The position numbers were made by a program, and so were the translations under genes. Positions 50,235 to 62,411 of a DNA stretch of 64,000 nt are shown in pieces. This stretch comes from Phaseolus vulgaris (Eukaryota; Streptophyta; Magnoliopsida; Fabales; Fabaceae), in the NCBI RefSeq assembly GCF_000499845.2, contig NC_023759.2, positions 43,417,172 through 43,481,171 of the forward strand, given 5' to 3'. Position 1 is the first letter of the stretch. Each line of letters opens with the position of its first letter. Under the pieces are notes generated by a model, which saw only the letters and a list, made by a program, of their open reading frames with translations, made no database searches and was not told the origin of the DNA.

Positions 50235-51010
50235 CATTACTAAAAAATAGAGATAAAAAATTAGTTATATACAACTAAATTAAATACTATTTTAGAAATT
50301 AAAAAATTATTGATATATAAAATAATTTTTATTATTAATAGAAATTTATAAAATATTTTTTAAATTGATATCTAAATTAGTTACCAAGGTTCTAATTTCT
50401 AATATTTTAAATTCTAAATTAGTCTCTACAATATTAATAGAAACTAATTTAAAATATAAGGTAGTTAGTAGTTAAAATCTTGGTAGTGTCTATGGCTACT
50501 GATCTGTCCAAATTAAGAAGTTGTAATGTGTTTTGTGCATGTCTTTTGGTTTATGTATCCTCCTCGCAAGATCGATTTGTTGATGTTGACATTTGGTTAT
50601 TTGGAGCTCTTTAACTTACTGTCAAAGATCTTGTTTAGTAGTTAGATTTTATGTCGTGTTTGAGGGTATAGTCTTTTTGGTGGGTTGATGTAATTGTATT
50701 TGTTGGGATTCTGGATCTTGATTTGGTAGGTTTATGGTTAATGTGTTGTAATGTCTTATGGATCCTTAGTTGGTTGGGTGCTAGGAAACTTGTTTTGGGT
50801 GTTTTGTATAAGGGTTAGGGCACCCTTAAAGTATCTCATTTATTTTATTTATTCTTTTCTGATAAAAAAGAGTTAAAATCTTGGTAGGTAATGGTTAAAT
50901 ACCAATATAAAAACTACTTTATAAATTTTTATTAATAATAAAAACTACTTTAAATATCAATAATTTTTTAATTTACAATAGGATCTTTAATTTACTCTAA
51001 CTAATTATTC
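50235..51010. mobile_element. CACTA-type miniature element copy split by a LINE insertion
   Basis: Left part 50235-50486 and right part 50888-51010 together reproduce the family order, with TTTATTATTAATAGAAATTTATAAAA on the left and TTTATAAATTTTTATTAATAATAAAA on the right as the palindromic arms. Ends have diverged (CATTACTAAAAAATAG at left). Confidence 0.6.
50487..50870 (+). mobile_element. 5'-truncated LINE (L1-type) 3' end with 17-base target-site duplication
   Basis: AGTTAAAATCTTGGTAG is present exactly at 50470-50486 and 50871-50887, directly flanking a 384-base insert. The insert ends GTATAAGGGTTAGGGCACCC (50806-50825), a TTTATTTTATTTATTC tract and GATAAAAAAG, which fits the 3' UTR and short A-rich tail of plant L1-type LINEs. 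The insert is G- and T-rich, unlike its AT-rich host. No reverse transcriptase remains, as expected of a strongly 5'-truncated copy. Confidence 0.85.
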
Positions 51011-51577
51011 TAGTTATTTCACATTGATTTAAATGATGTTTCTTCAAGAGTTAATTTGGATATCAATTTTTGTCGGCTAATGGAAACGAAACTAACATTC
51101 ACATTTTACTAATTATTTATAGGCTTTTATCACATAATGGATGCAATTTAACAAGTAATATACATATAAAGACATATTTTAAAAAATTAAAAATTATAAT
51201 ATTGAATAAGTGGTGGTAGCAAACATGACTTTAAAATGAAGAAATTGTATTTACATATATGATTTTAGTTCATAAAAAAAATTGTTGATCTCATTTGACC
51301 CTAAGCCCTAAATAAAATAAGAAAACAAATTCCAAAACGTACATAGAAGCACAACTTCATGTGAAACAAATATTGTGAACTAAAATCTTTGAAAATACAT
51401 TTTTTATTTTATTTTAAAATTGTACATACTAGCATAACTTATCCAATTTATCCATATATATACTTTACTCGTGAACTTTCACCTGTCTTGTAAAAAACTT
51501 TGTTATATCGTGGTGATAGAGAACCACAACAATTAAAAGTGATTTATAATTTTATTGAAGGAGAACTTAAATAAGCA

Positions 51578-51955
51578 TATTATAAGAAAATTATTAAATA
51601 TAAATTATTTTTAGAAATAAAAAATAATTAGTCATTATATTGAATAAATTAAATATTATTTTAGATACTATAAAAATTATTAATATTTAAACTATTTTCC
51701 ATTATTATTGTAAACTAGTTTCTAAATTAGTATCTAATTAACTACTAATTGTTTTATATTTTAAAGTTGATAACTAAAACCTTAATAAATAATTAGATAT
51801 CATTCTATAAATTAATTTGTAAATTTTATTAATAATAAAAATTATTTTAGATATCAATTTTTTTTTCAATTTTTAAAAAAGTATTTAATTTAGTTAATAT
51901 GTTGACTAATTGTTTTTACCTATAAAATTAATTTTTATTTAATGATTTTCTTACC
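51578..51955. mobile_element. CACTA-type miniature element copy
   Basis: Starts TATTATAAGAAAATTATTAA and ends TTTATTTAATGATTTTCTTA with the usual central near-palindrome (ATAACTAAAACCTTAATAAATAATTAGATAT). About 378 bases. Confidence 0.6.
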
Positions 51956-54190
51956 TAATAAATATATATATATAACAAATAAAATTTTATCACATATTAA
52001 GTTGTTTGTTTATCATTTTATTTAAGAACTTAGATGTTAGAGAAAATGTTGAACTTGTGTTAAAAGATTAATTAAATTGCGAGATTTTTCTTATTCTACT
52101 CTAATTTTGAAGTGAGTAAAAGTTTAAAAAATTATCAAAATAGATAATTCATACTAAAAGTGATACAACTTCACTTGAATCTAAATATATTAAAGGCATA
52201 TCACCTGAACATGTCTTCAATCTAAATACATTAAATTTCGTATCATATTTCGTATCATATTTACACAACTTATTCATTTAAATAATTTTTAAAATTTGAT
52301 TTATTTTAATAATTAATAAGTAAAATTACACCAGAATTATAAAAATCCCTCCAATAGTCTCTCACACAGATTGAATTGAATGCGATTTTCATGGCCTTTT
52401 TTCCTGTCTAAATTGTCTTTTAAATTATAAATTGAGTAAGTTTTTATTTTAGTTTTTATCACTTAAAAGGTTATTTTCTTTTATGTTTTAGTCTTTTCAT
52501 ATCATGTTAGGTGAGCAATCAGACTCAACTTTAACGACCTTTTTATGCTCTTGGGTATTTTTTTTTTCTCTCACTAAAATATCAAAAAATAATTAGACTT
52601 TAAATAAATGAGGAGATATACATAAGTTGTGTTTTAAAATACTATTTTTAACGAAAATGTTTTACTAAAAATAAATTTTAAATAATTTTTTTGTTTTGTT
52701 TTAAAACACAATTTTTTTAACTTTTTTTTTTAAATTGTATTCTACAATATGACTATTTTAAGAAAACAAAGTTATATTTTAAAGTCGAACTTTTAACAAA
52801 AAATTGCATTAGAAAAATAAATGGAAAAATTTACTAGAGAAAACTTTATGGTGGAGGAGAAAGTAAGAATAGAACCTATAGTAGAGAAAGAAGATAGGGG
52901 TTGTTGATGAGAAAGAGAGGGAAACACGTTCTGGGTATTTTAAAATAAAAAATAAACAAATAGAGTATAACGTTAATTAATAACTTGATGAGTTTTATAA
53001 AATTAATAATAAAAGTTGTAAACGAATATAATGTTTGATATATTAAATATTAAAACAATATATTTTATAAAACAAACTTATTTTAAATTATAAGAAGCAT
53101 ACTAAGAATATATATTAGTATTTTTATTATAATTTTTAATCATTATTACATTTATTAAAAAGTTGTTTCAAAACTTTATAAAATTTTATTAAATGGAAAA
53201 GACACTCTTTTTTACATTATTAAAACTTTTTTTTCAACTGGATAAAATTATATTTTCACAATCTGGATATCAAAATAATTTTATGATAAATACAAGAAAA
53301 CATTCTACAAATTATTATTTTTTAAGTAATATACCAAACATAGCTCATTAACATGTTTACTTTAGATTTTTGAGAGACTAAAAAAGCTTATACTAATTAA
53401 ACTTCACTTTAAATATCTAGTCTCTATATTTTTTTTAATAATATTTTTTTTTATGTGATGGTAAGTGATTACTGTTACTTGCTTGAGGTATCAACCTAGT
53501 TGAGATGTCTAACATAAAAATACCTAACATGAAAACTTTTTATATAAAAAAAATCACTTTAAATATATAATGTTACAGTAGTATCAATAAACAAAATGAA
53601 TGAACTTTCTAGGTTCTGGTGACTTTTAAGTCTTGCAGGGAATTCATTAGGAACTTGCCTGGGAGAAATTAAAGAGCTAAGCTTTATAGAAAGCTAATGG
53701 TAGTGGAAAATGGATTGGAGGAACAAGACTTGGAATGAATGACTTCTTTTCCCCAATGTTTATATGTGCATTTTAATGTTTGGATAAGATTGTTGAGAAA
53801 AAATAGTTTTAGAAAACTAATAAAATATATGAGTGTAATTGGAAGTCTGAGATACATTCAATGTGTACCAACTCCAAAGCTTAAATTATTTACTGATGTT
53901 GGAAATTTTTTCCATAAACATATAATAAATAAAAGGACTTAAACTTTCTCCCATTAACTACATTAATATTACTTATTTTAAATCGAAGAGGATCCAAATT
54001 ACAAATGAAATGAATAATATGAACCAAACATATATTATAACTAAATTTTACATCAACAGTAAATTTTAAAATATGTATAAACTATCCCAGATGTGATATT
54101 TGGGATAGGTCATTAAAGCATTTTGTTTTCTTGGTGGTATAGAAGTGTGTTAGTTACTATCATAATATAATATGTATTCCATATATATTA
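51956..54190. other. Intergenic, AT-rich, no gene recognised
   Basis: Long AT-rich sequence. A slightly more complex patch at 53580-53940 contains a 67-codon frame that resembles no family known to me. Confidence 0.45.
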
Positions 54191-54194
54191 TAAA

Positions 54195-54487
54195 CTGAAA
54201 TTTAAGTATAACTCAACCCCATAAAACTGGTTCACGTGGTGAGGTTTGTACCCACTTATATATTATGAAAGGCTTTAATCTCTAGTTGATGTGAGATCTT
54301 CAACACACTCCCTCACGTCGAGACTGCCAACTCGTGTGTGTGACTATATATTATAGGTGGTCCGATAGCAGTCCGATAGTGATCCGATAGCGAATGACAC
54401 GATAGGTCCAACACAAACACTCGTTAGGATAGGTTCGAAATGGTTCTTATACCATATTACGAAGTGTACTTTAAGTCTAACTCAACA
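54195..54487. repeat. Legume-type interspersed repeat, well preserved copy
   Basis: It opens with TTAAGTATAACTCAACCCCATAAAACTGG, continues GGTGAGGTTTGTACCCACTTATATATTATG and TGATGTGAGATCTTCAACACACTCCCTCACG, and closes with CTTTAAGTCTAACTCAACATCATAAAA, i.e. terminal direct repeats. The internal word GGTCCGATAGCAGTCCGATAGTGATCCGATAGCG (54360-54393) is a local triplication of TCCGATAG. The same ends are seen in the diverged copies at 32199-32525 and 35575-35845. Confidence 0.65.
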
Positions 54488-54488
54488 T

Positions 54489-54625
<137 letters not shown>

Positions 54626-55328
54626 CTCAAACCAAGTGCCTAAATGTCTATGTACGAAAAATAAGAGTTTACTCTTAATCAGTTTTTTCCATCAAGTTAA
54701 CATAAAAACTCAACTAAAATAACATACTTTATGGTATCGTATGTGTTCAAATTCACAAGTTGATATAAATTAAAAATGAATTTTAATCTCACCAACAAAA
54801 AATACCACAATTACTAATTCTAATATATGTCAATATTTAATGAAAGCAAACCGCTATTATCAAATTCAATGCACTGCTTTAAACCAAAGAAATAAACATA
54901 TACTAAACAATAACAAGAGTAATAATTTATATTAAAATAAAACAATATCAATACATATGAATCAAATCTCCCAATACAGTTGCACTTCATATTTTTCCAC
55001 TTTCAACAACCGATCAACTTTATTCTGCCTTTCCAAGTTTCCATTAACAACATGCAATATTGTTTCAAAGCAATCCCCAAACTAAAAATTACATAAACTA
55101 ATAAAATTAAATTGTATACCAAATCCAACTTCCTTTACTTCTATTTTTTCTTATGCGGTATGAAATTTATGTTATGAAAAAAATTATAGTTCAAGAGCAC
55201 CCAATGAAATTCTAAATCACTTGAAAGATAAGATACAATGTTAATCAAGCACCGAAAAGACTGGAACTTTACTTAAGTTTAGTTTTACTCTATTAATTAT
55301 GTTATAAAATATATATTAAGTAGATAAT

Positions 55329-55674
55329 CATTACAAGAAAATCATGAAATAAAAATTATTTTTAAAAATAAAAAATAATTAGGTATTATAGTGATTAAAT
55401 TAGAGACTTAAAAAAAATTAGTTTCTAAATTAGTTTCTATTATTGTTAAATAGATTTTAAATTAGTATTTAATTAGCTACCAAAATTTTAACTACCAATT
55501 GTTTAGATTTTAAATTTGGTAGCAAAAACTTTGATAGCTAATTAAATATCAATTTAGAAATCATTTAACAATAATAGAAACTAATTTAGAAACGATAAAA
55601 TAATATCTAATTTATTCATTATAATAACTAATTATTTTTTTTCTCTAAAATTATTTTCTATTTCATAATTTTCT
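55329..55674. mobile_element. CACTA-type miniature element copy
   Basis: Begins CATTACAAGAAAATCATGAA and ends CTATTTCATAATTTTCTAAAT. The two halves are inverted copies (TAGCTACCAAAATTTTAACTAC against GGTAGCAAAAACTTTGATAGCTA), so a single strand can form a long hairpin. About 346 bases. Confidence 0.65.
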
Positions 55675-58600
55675 AAATAAATTTTATTTTTTTTATTTTG
55701 ACACTTTGAAACCAATAACAAGATTAAAATAATGTAATTATTATTTCTATTTCTTCTAAATCAAATTTAATTTTTAATGTCTTATTATTACTACTATTAA
55801 TTTTTGTTGTTATTATTATTATATTTATATGTAAAAAAATTATATACTAGAATTTATTTTTTGTTGGAAAAATATTAAATCGATAAAGGTAATTTTAACG
55901 CTTAACATTTGTCCACTGATAACTTTTTCCATAGTGATATTTGTTGGATTAATATTTAATTTAATATTGTTTATTTTTTATGTTAAAGTTAAAAATGATT
56001 AGGCATATATAGTGTAACAATACAAATAAAATATTAAGTTGTACCACACGCTCGATTATCATAAGAATTAAAGTAACTAACTATATGATGCAATGGGAGT
56101 GAGGAGAGTGGAGTAAGTTTTGCAAGGGTTAGGTGGAACTTACCTATGCATTTGTGTTGCAGGTGAGGTGCAGTGAGAACATGAAACCTTAACAACAACA
56201 AAGCACATGTTTTTTTCCCTCACCTAATATAATATTGGACGTTTTCTTCTTCAAGTCTTTCATTCGACATGGTCAGCGGTCAAAGGGGGTGGCTATTTCT
56301 TTCAGTCCACACTCATACACAAACGTATCATCTTCAAGTCCCCTTCCTTTGACGCCACCTCAAAATATCGCATTTCAATAATTGTGTTAAAACTGTACCA
56401 CCAAAATAGTGGACTAAGAGGACAATTTTTTTATGATTTTCTTTCAAATATTTAATTCTCTATTATTAATATGGATAAAAAAAAAGTCCATCACAAGTTA
56501 ATATCCATGTTAGATTAGAAAGTGGTAAAGACGCCTACTGTTGAGTAAGTGTTTAGTAAGTTGTGGAGAAGTTGGAGAAATAAAGCTTTGTCTTTTACTA
56601 TTTTCATTGTTTGGAGGATGTTGGAAAATAAGATTATTATTACGGTTAACTTGAAAGACAAGGTATTATTGTACACAATATGTAAAACTTTCTTGCTTCA
56701 ATAGTTTTTTTAAGAAAAAATAATAAAAATACACTCACTTTATAACTCACTATAATATACATAGATTTTAACTTAAAATATAAAATAAATATAATTAAAA
56801 TATTATTATTTTAAGTTGTTAAATGAGTGTATTTAATTGGTGGGTGTGAAACTTCTTTTTTAAGTAAGATCATATTTTTTTAATATCTTTATATTATTTG
56901 CAATATTTTTAATTTTATTCAATTTTGAAGAAACCTAATATTATCTTCTTTTAAATGAAAAATAACAATGTTATGACGATATATTGTCATGAAAAGTTGA
57001 CTTATTAACAAAAAATAACGAATGTAACATTATTACAGCAACATCTTTAGCATAAATTTAAAAAAAAAACTGATTTTTAAAAAGTGAAATTAAATTGAAT
57101 ATTTTAAAATAATATTAAAATATTGAAAACATAATAATGATAATAATAAAATTTTGAATCTCTTAAGGTTGTTAGTAAAAGAGAGAGATGTGTGAGAGTC
57201 CATGGTGGTTGACTTGAATTGGCATGAGACACGTGAGAGTAGAGTTTGTTGTACCGTTGGCTCACACCATCATGTGATGCATACTGATTTCACCCCACCA
57301 CTTCATGTTTTTAAGTTCATACTTCTTTTTCCAAAACAGCTTTATGTTTGCCTCAAATAATTTCTCATTGCTCTCATGTCTTCTAAGATAGGACATATTA
57401 CTTATTTTTCTACACTACTTTAGTCATAAATCTTTTCAATACTCTTTTACCAACCCTTCTTCTGTCCATTAACATGCATCATATCACTGTCATCATTAAT
57501 CAATTCACTACAATTTAAAAACAACCAAAGGCAATGTGTCCCTAGTGCAAAATAACTATTTTCAAATTCTGAATTTTTTTAATGATTAAATATTTTATGT
57601 TACCGAATCATATGATACATATATATAATTGGTTCAGTATAAATGTTCAGGATGGTCTAAGTGGAGTTAGGAATAAAGGAAATGAGATATAGAAAAGTAC
57701 GTTGTCAACGTTAATATGAGATATATAATCATAGGAACAATGTTATTTTAAGAGGTGCACTATTAGATGCAGATAAGATTTTTATATTGACATAAATAAT
57801 GTAGATTAGACATAAATATTTTAATATATAATTTTTATCTTTGGAATGGTGTCTTCATATCCTATTTAATGTTTGAAATCTGTTACATAATGTATTTTCT
57901 TATCGTCTTATTTTGCAGGTTAAACTATCTGAACCCTTGAGGAAACATGTGTTAATATAGTTAAAAAATTAACAAAATTAAATTTTTTGTACTAAAATTA
58001 TTTCTTTTATTGGACTAAGAATAAAATATTAATAATATTTGAATTCCAATTGAATAAATATCAAGAAATAAAGTAAAACTTATGCAAAATTAATAATTGA
58101 ACTAAAATTACGAAATTTTTAAAAATAAAAAATAGAAAGACCAAAATCTTGACTAGGAAACTAAAGGAGGGTTAAATTTTCTTTTTTTCATTTAAATCAT
58201 CATTCACTTTTACCAAAGTCCAAAAAAGTATAATATTATATTTAAATTTTAAGATGTATATTGAATTAAAATTTTAAAAGACTATTTTAACATAAAAAAT
58301 CTTACAAAAATTTAGAATATTGTGTGATAATATTACGATATATAAGAATTTTTGTTTTTAACTTTGTAATAGTTAATTGGTCATTAATTGATTCTGGAGT
58401 ATCTAAAGTGGTTCCAAAAAATATTAGTGTATTTTCTGCATCAAATATAACGAACAAATTTAGGCATATTATCAAATATCAAATACATTTATATGTAGAT
58501 AGATGATTTTTTCATTAACTCATTTATATGAAAATTTTAATCAAGACTATCTCTCATATTTCATAGCAATTTAAATATTTTTTTATTAATTTTATCTTCA

Positions 58601-59491
58601 CATTCTTCTTTATTAGTACTTTTATACATAAATATTTTTAAAATTATGTAATTCATTTTATATGATAATATAGTGAAAATACAAATTTGTATCAGTTAAA
58701 TCAAAATATATTAAAATGAAATTATTTGTAAAGAAAATTATTAAATAAGATAATTAAGTGTGTATATCATCTTTGAAGAAAAGAGAACGAATTATGTGTT
58801 AAGGAAAAAAAATTATAACAATTAACAAGAAAAAACTAAAGGTTTTGGTGAAATTGTTTAATGAATATGATCTTTATTTTTCTCACTAAAAAGTAATGTA
58901 AAGCCCAATTTAAAAATCAATTAATCGAAATTTATATGTTTTTTCATATTTATAATTCTAGTTGAAAATAATGAAACACAATTGAATTTTATTGTTCTCT
59001 TTCAAAATAAATTCTAGTTCAAAATCACAAAATTTACTTGTATTATTATAAAATTTAGATTGAATATTATAAAATAAAATAATTTATAGTTTCTTAAACT
59101 TTTTGATACTTTGATCCGGTACAACCCCTTAATCAAGTATCTTAGAAGTTGAAGAAATAAGATACTTTAATAAACTATTCATTCATAATTACTCTTTACT
59201 ACCGACAAATAATATAATTTGATAAAGGTTAATTCATATATAATTACCAACTACTACTAAAAAACTTGTAGAGATTGAAAAGGACAAAAAAATACACGTA
59301 AAATTAAAAATAATAATTTTCAAAACAAAACCACAATATACAATGTATTTCAGTCAAAGACCTTGACCACTTAAGTATTAAAATATAGGGTAATGTATGA
59401 TTAATTCATTGAATTTTTTAGTCTCACTTGGTCTCATCTCACGTGCTTAGACTCGATGATTTGATATATATTATATATATAAAAGTTATGT
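55675..59491. other. Intergenic, mostly AT-rich, no gene recognised
   Basis: Two patches of higher complexity, 56080-56370 and 57180-57500, contain no meaningful reading frame. Their wording (ACACGTGAGAG near 57230; CACATG boxes) is promoter-like but unattached to any gene that I can see. Confidence 0.45.
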
Positions 59492-59957
59492 AACTACAAT
59501 AAAATTATTATATAGCAAACTAAAATTAGAGATTAAAAGATATAGATAATTTCTATTATTAATAAAAATTTATAAATTAATATTTAAAATTAGAAATTAA
59601 TATTTAAAATTAGAAATTAATATTTAAAATTAGAAATTAATATTTAATATTTAAAATTAGAAATTAATATTTAATATTTAAAATTAGAAATTAATATTTA
59701 ATTATTAATATTTTAAATTTTAAATTAGTCTTGAGGATTAACAGAGATTAATTTAAAATATAAAATAGTAAGTAGCTAAAATTTTAGTAGGTAATGATTA
59801 GATATGAGTTTAAAGACTATTTTATAAAATTTTAATAATAATAAAAATTACTTTAAATATTAATAATTTTTTAATTTATAAAATAATATTTAATTTAATT
59901 AAGTAATAATTAATCATTTTAATTTTTAAAATTAATTTTTATTTAATGATTTGTAGT
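59492..59957. mobile_element. CACTA-type miniature element copy carrying an internal minisatellite
   Basis: Starts AACTACAATAAAATTATTAT and ends TTTAATGATTTGTAGTG. The right half keeps the family sequence (GTAGCTAAAATTTTAGTAGGTAATG). The left half is expanded by a tandem array. Confidence 0.6.
59575..59702. repeat. Minisatellite: 20-base units and then 27-base units
   Basis: TATTTAAAATTAGAAATTAA is repeated three times exactly (59581-59640). It is followed by two 27-base versions in which TATTTAA has been inserted, and a partial unit. The array is a local expansion of the host element's own sequence. Confidence 0.9.
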
Positions 59958-62020
59958 GTGTAGTGTAAACAAGTCATCTTCAGAAAACTATTCTATAAAC
60001 ACAAATCTATCATTATCACCATATATATAAAATGGAATATAAGAATTAGAACATGTTTAAATATAAAATTAAAAGTGTTTTCAATAAATTTTCTATGATA
60101 AAATGTTCTATATTTTTAGTAAAAGAACTTTCAAAAATATTTCTCTCTTATATTCAAATAGACTCTTGTACACTATTATACTTGATTAGGTCTAATGAAA
60201 TGAACTAGTCTTTCATATAATGTGGTAATTTAAATTTCTATGGATAGAAATGTTAGCCAAAATGAAAGATTCAATACAAGTTAGAATATAATGAAAAAAT
60301 AGGTGGCAAAAAAAAACATTTATAAGAATAAGCAATGTGATGATGAACTTGTCTCCAGGTGAAACAAATCATACTATTTTTGTTAAATTCAAAGAAAAAC
60401 CTAAATATAGATATAATTAATGCAACCAGGATTACAGGGGTGGTGATATATATGGTGACCTCCTAAAGTTTAAGAATTTTATATAAATGAGAATTAAATT
60501 AAAATAATTTCTAATTTATTTTATAATACATATTATTTAAGTTTAATAAATATTAAAATATAAATAAAATAATAATGAAATATAGGAAAAAAAATTAAAA
60601 TACTTTTTATATACTCTGTAAATCCAAACTCGTTAATTCTACTAATTTTTCATCTGTTATGTTTTATTTTTTAAGAAGAAAAAAATAATTCTCTCTTGAT
60701 TAACACTGAAATATTAGTTTCATATTATAATATTTATGATACATGAGTTTTTATTGTTTGTTATGAATTTTCTTTTATACGTGAAGAGGGTTAAGTTATT
60801 AAGTTCTAACTAGTCTAAGTGTTTTTCTTTTTATATAAGAGTTTACGTATTAAACTGTTAAACACCTCTTTTTGCTACTCCTACATTTGGTGCCAGACTT
60901 TCCCAATAAAACTTTCATCTCCTGTCAGACAATTACGAGATCTTGTTTTAATTCAATTATTAATGAGTTAAAAAAATTTAAAAACAAAAGATAATTATTT
61001 AATATATATAGTTATAATTATATTAAATTATGTACTATTTTTATTTTTATTATATTAGTGACAATGATACATATTGCATGTTATTTTCACTCTTTATGAT
61101 GAGCTACTCCTTTCAACTATCATGGTTTTTTTTTTGTTAGTGATAACATATGTAATAGGCTTTCTCGAAAAATAATAAAGTTAATAAAAAATAATTATTT
61201 AACAAAAAAATTTAGAAAACAATATTTTTTAGAATAAAATAATATTTTTTGCCTATAAGTGGTTGAAATTTGAAATTTGTGTTAATGTATATTATCACTA
61301 GAAAAACTCTATATTTCAAAATTCCATATTTGATATATATTGACTAGATGAATTATTCTATTGTTAGATTTACTTGTATATGGATTGGAGTATCCTTTAA
61401 ATGCTCTAATATTTATTTTGTTATTTTTGTTAATAAGAAACAAAATTGAACCCACACCACTTTTCATTTTCTACATTTACTATTACTCCAATAAAAAACA
61501 AAGATGATATCAACTTAGAGCATTGGATTTATTAGAAATATAAAAATTTCTACTTAAATTGTTATAAGTTTATTCTATGATATGTTTTTCATTATATACT
61601 AACATTTTTCAGTATTAAACAATATTTTTGTTTAGGTTGATATAAGATCTTTACTTCTTCACGTATGGAATATTGATATCCTTAATTTACATTAATACGA
61701 TATTAATGTACTTAACTATATAAAATAGTATTTAATCTATTCATAATAATATAGCCCATGACACCGATTACTATTGTATTGTTTTATTATATTTTATTAA
61801 GAGAATATAGTTTGTTAAGTAGATAACTTTTTCTATTATTATAGCTTCCACTTGAGTTAATTGGATGGTGTGCAGAAGTAGGAGGATGAAATGCAAAAGG
61901 GGTGGAGAGGAAAGCACAGTATAGTATAGTGAGAGGAGAGGAGCAATTGCATTTAAAAATAAGAATTGAGCAAATGAGATAATTTAGAAGTAAAGACTTA
62001 GTAGAGTATGATTAGTAGTA
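59958..62020. other. Intergenic AT-rich sequence and distal promoter region of PAL
   Basis: No gene is recognised. From about 61840 the sequence becomes less AT-rich toward the PAL promoter. Confidence 0.45.
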
Positions 62021-62411
62021 GATATGTTATGTTATGTTATGGACATGCAAGCTTGACCAAGCGTTACCGTAATGCTCACCAACCAACCTCTTTCTCTGTT
62101 TGGTCCACTCAGTTGGGCGCCACCACACACCCAGCTACCAAGAAACAACCCAATGCTCTCCTCCACGTGTCACAATCCCACGCCATGCTCCAATCTCACG
62201 CTCCTTATTCATTTTCAACAAACCCCATTTCTAGTTCTCTTCAGCTACCTACCCCACACACACCAACCTCACCTCTATATAACTCTTCAACCAAACTCCT
62301 TTCTTCTCAGGAAATCCTCAAACACTTCAACATTTCCTCTCTCTAACTTTCTCTCTCTCTCTCTCTACACAAAACTCACCTCCATTTTTTCATTCTCTTC
62401 ATTTCATCAAG
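62021..62411 (+). promoter_or_regulatory. PAL promoter and leader with AC elements, G-box and TATA box
   Basis: ACCAACC (AC-type MYB sites of phenylpropanoid genes) occurs at 62078-62084, overlapping 62082-62088, and again at 62262-62268. CACGTG (G-box) is at 62164-62169. TATATAA is at 62276-62282, placing the transcription start near 62305 and giving a pyrimidine-rich leader of about 105 bases (CTCTCTCTCTCTCTAC at 62352-62367). The arrangement fits MYB-driven expression of a phenylpropanoid gene; regulation itself is inferred. Confidence 0.7.
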
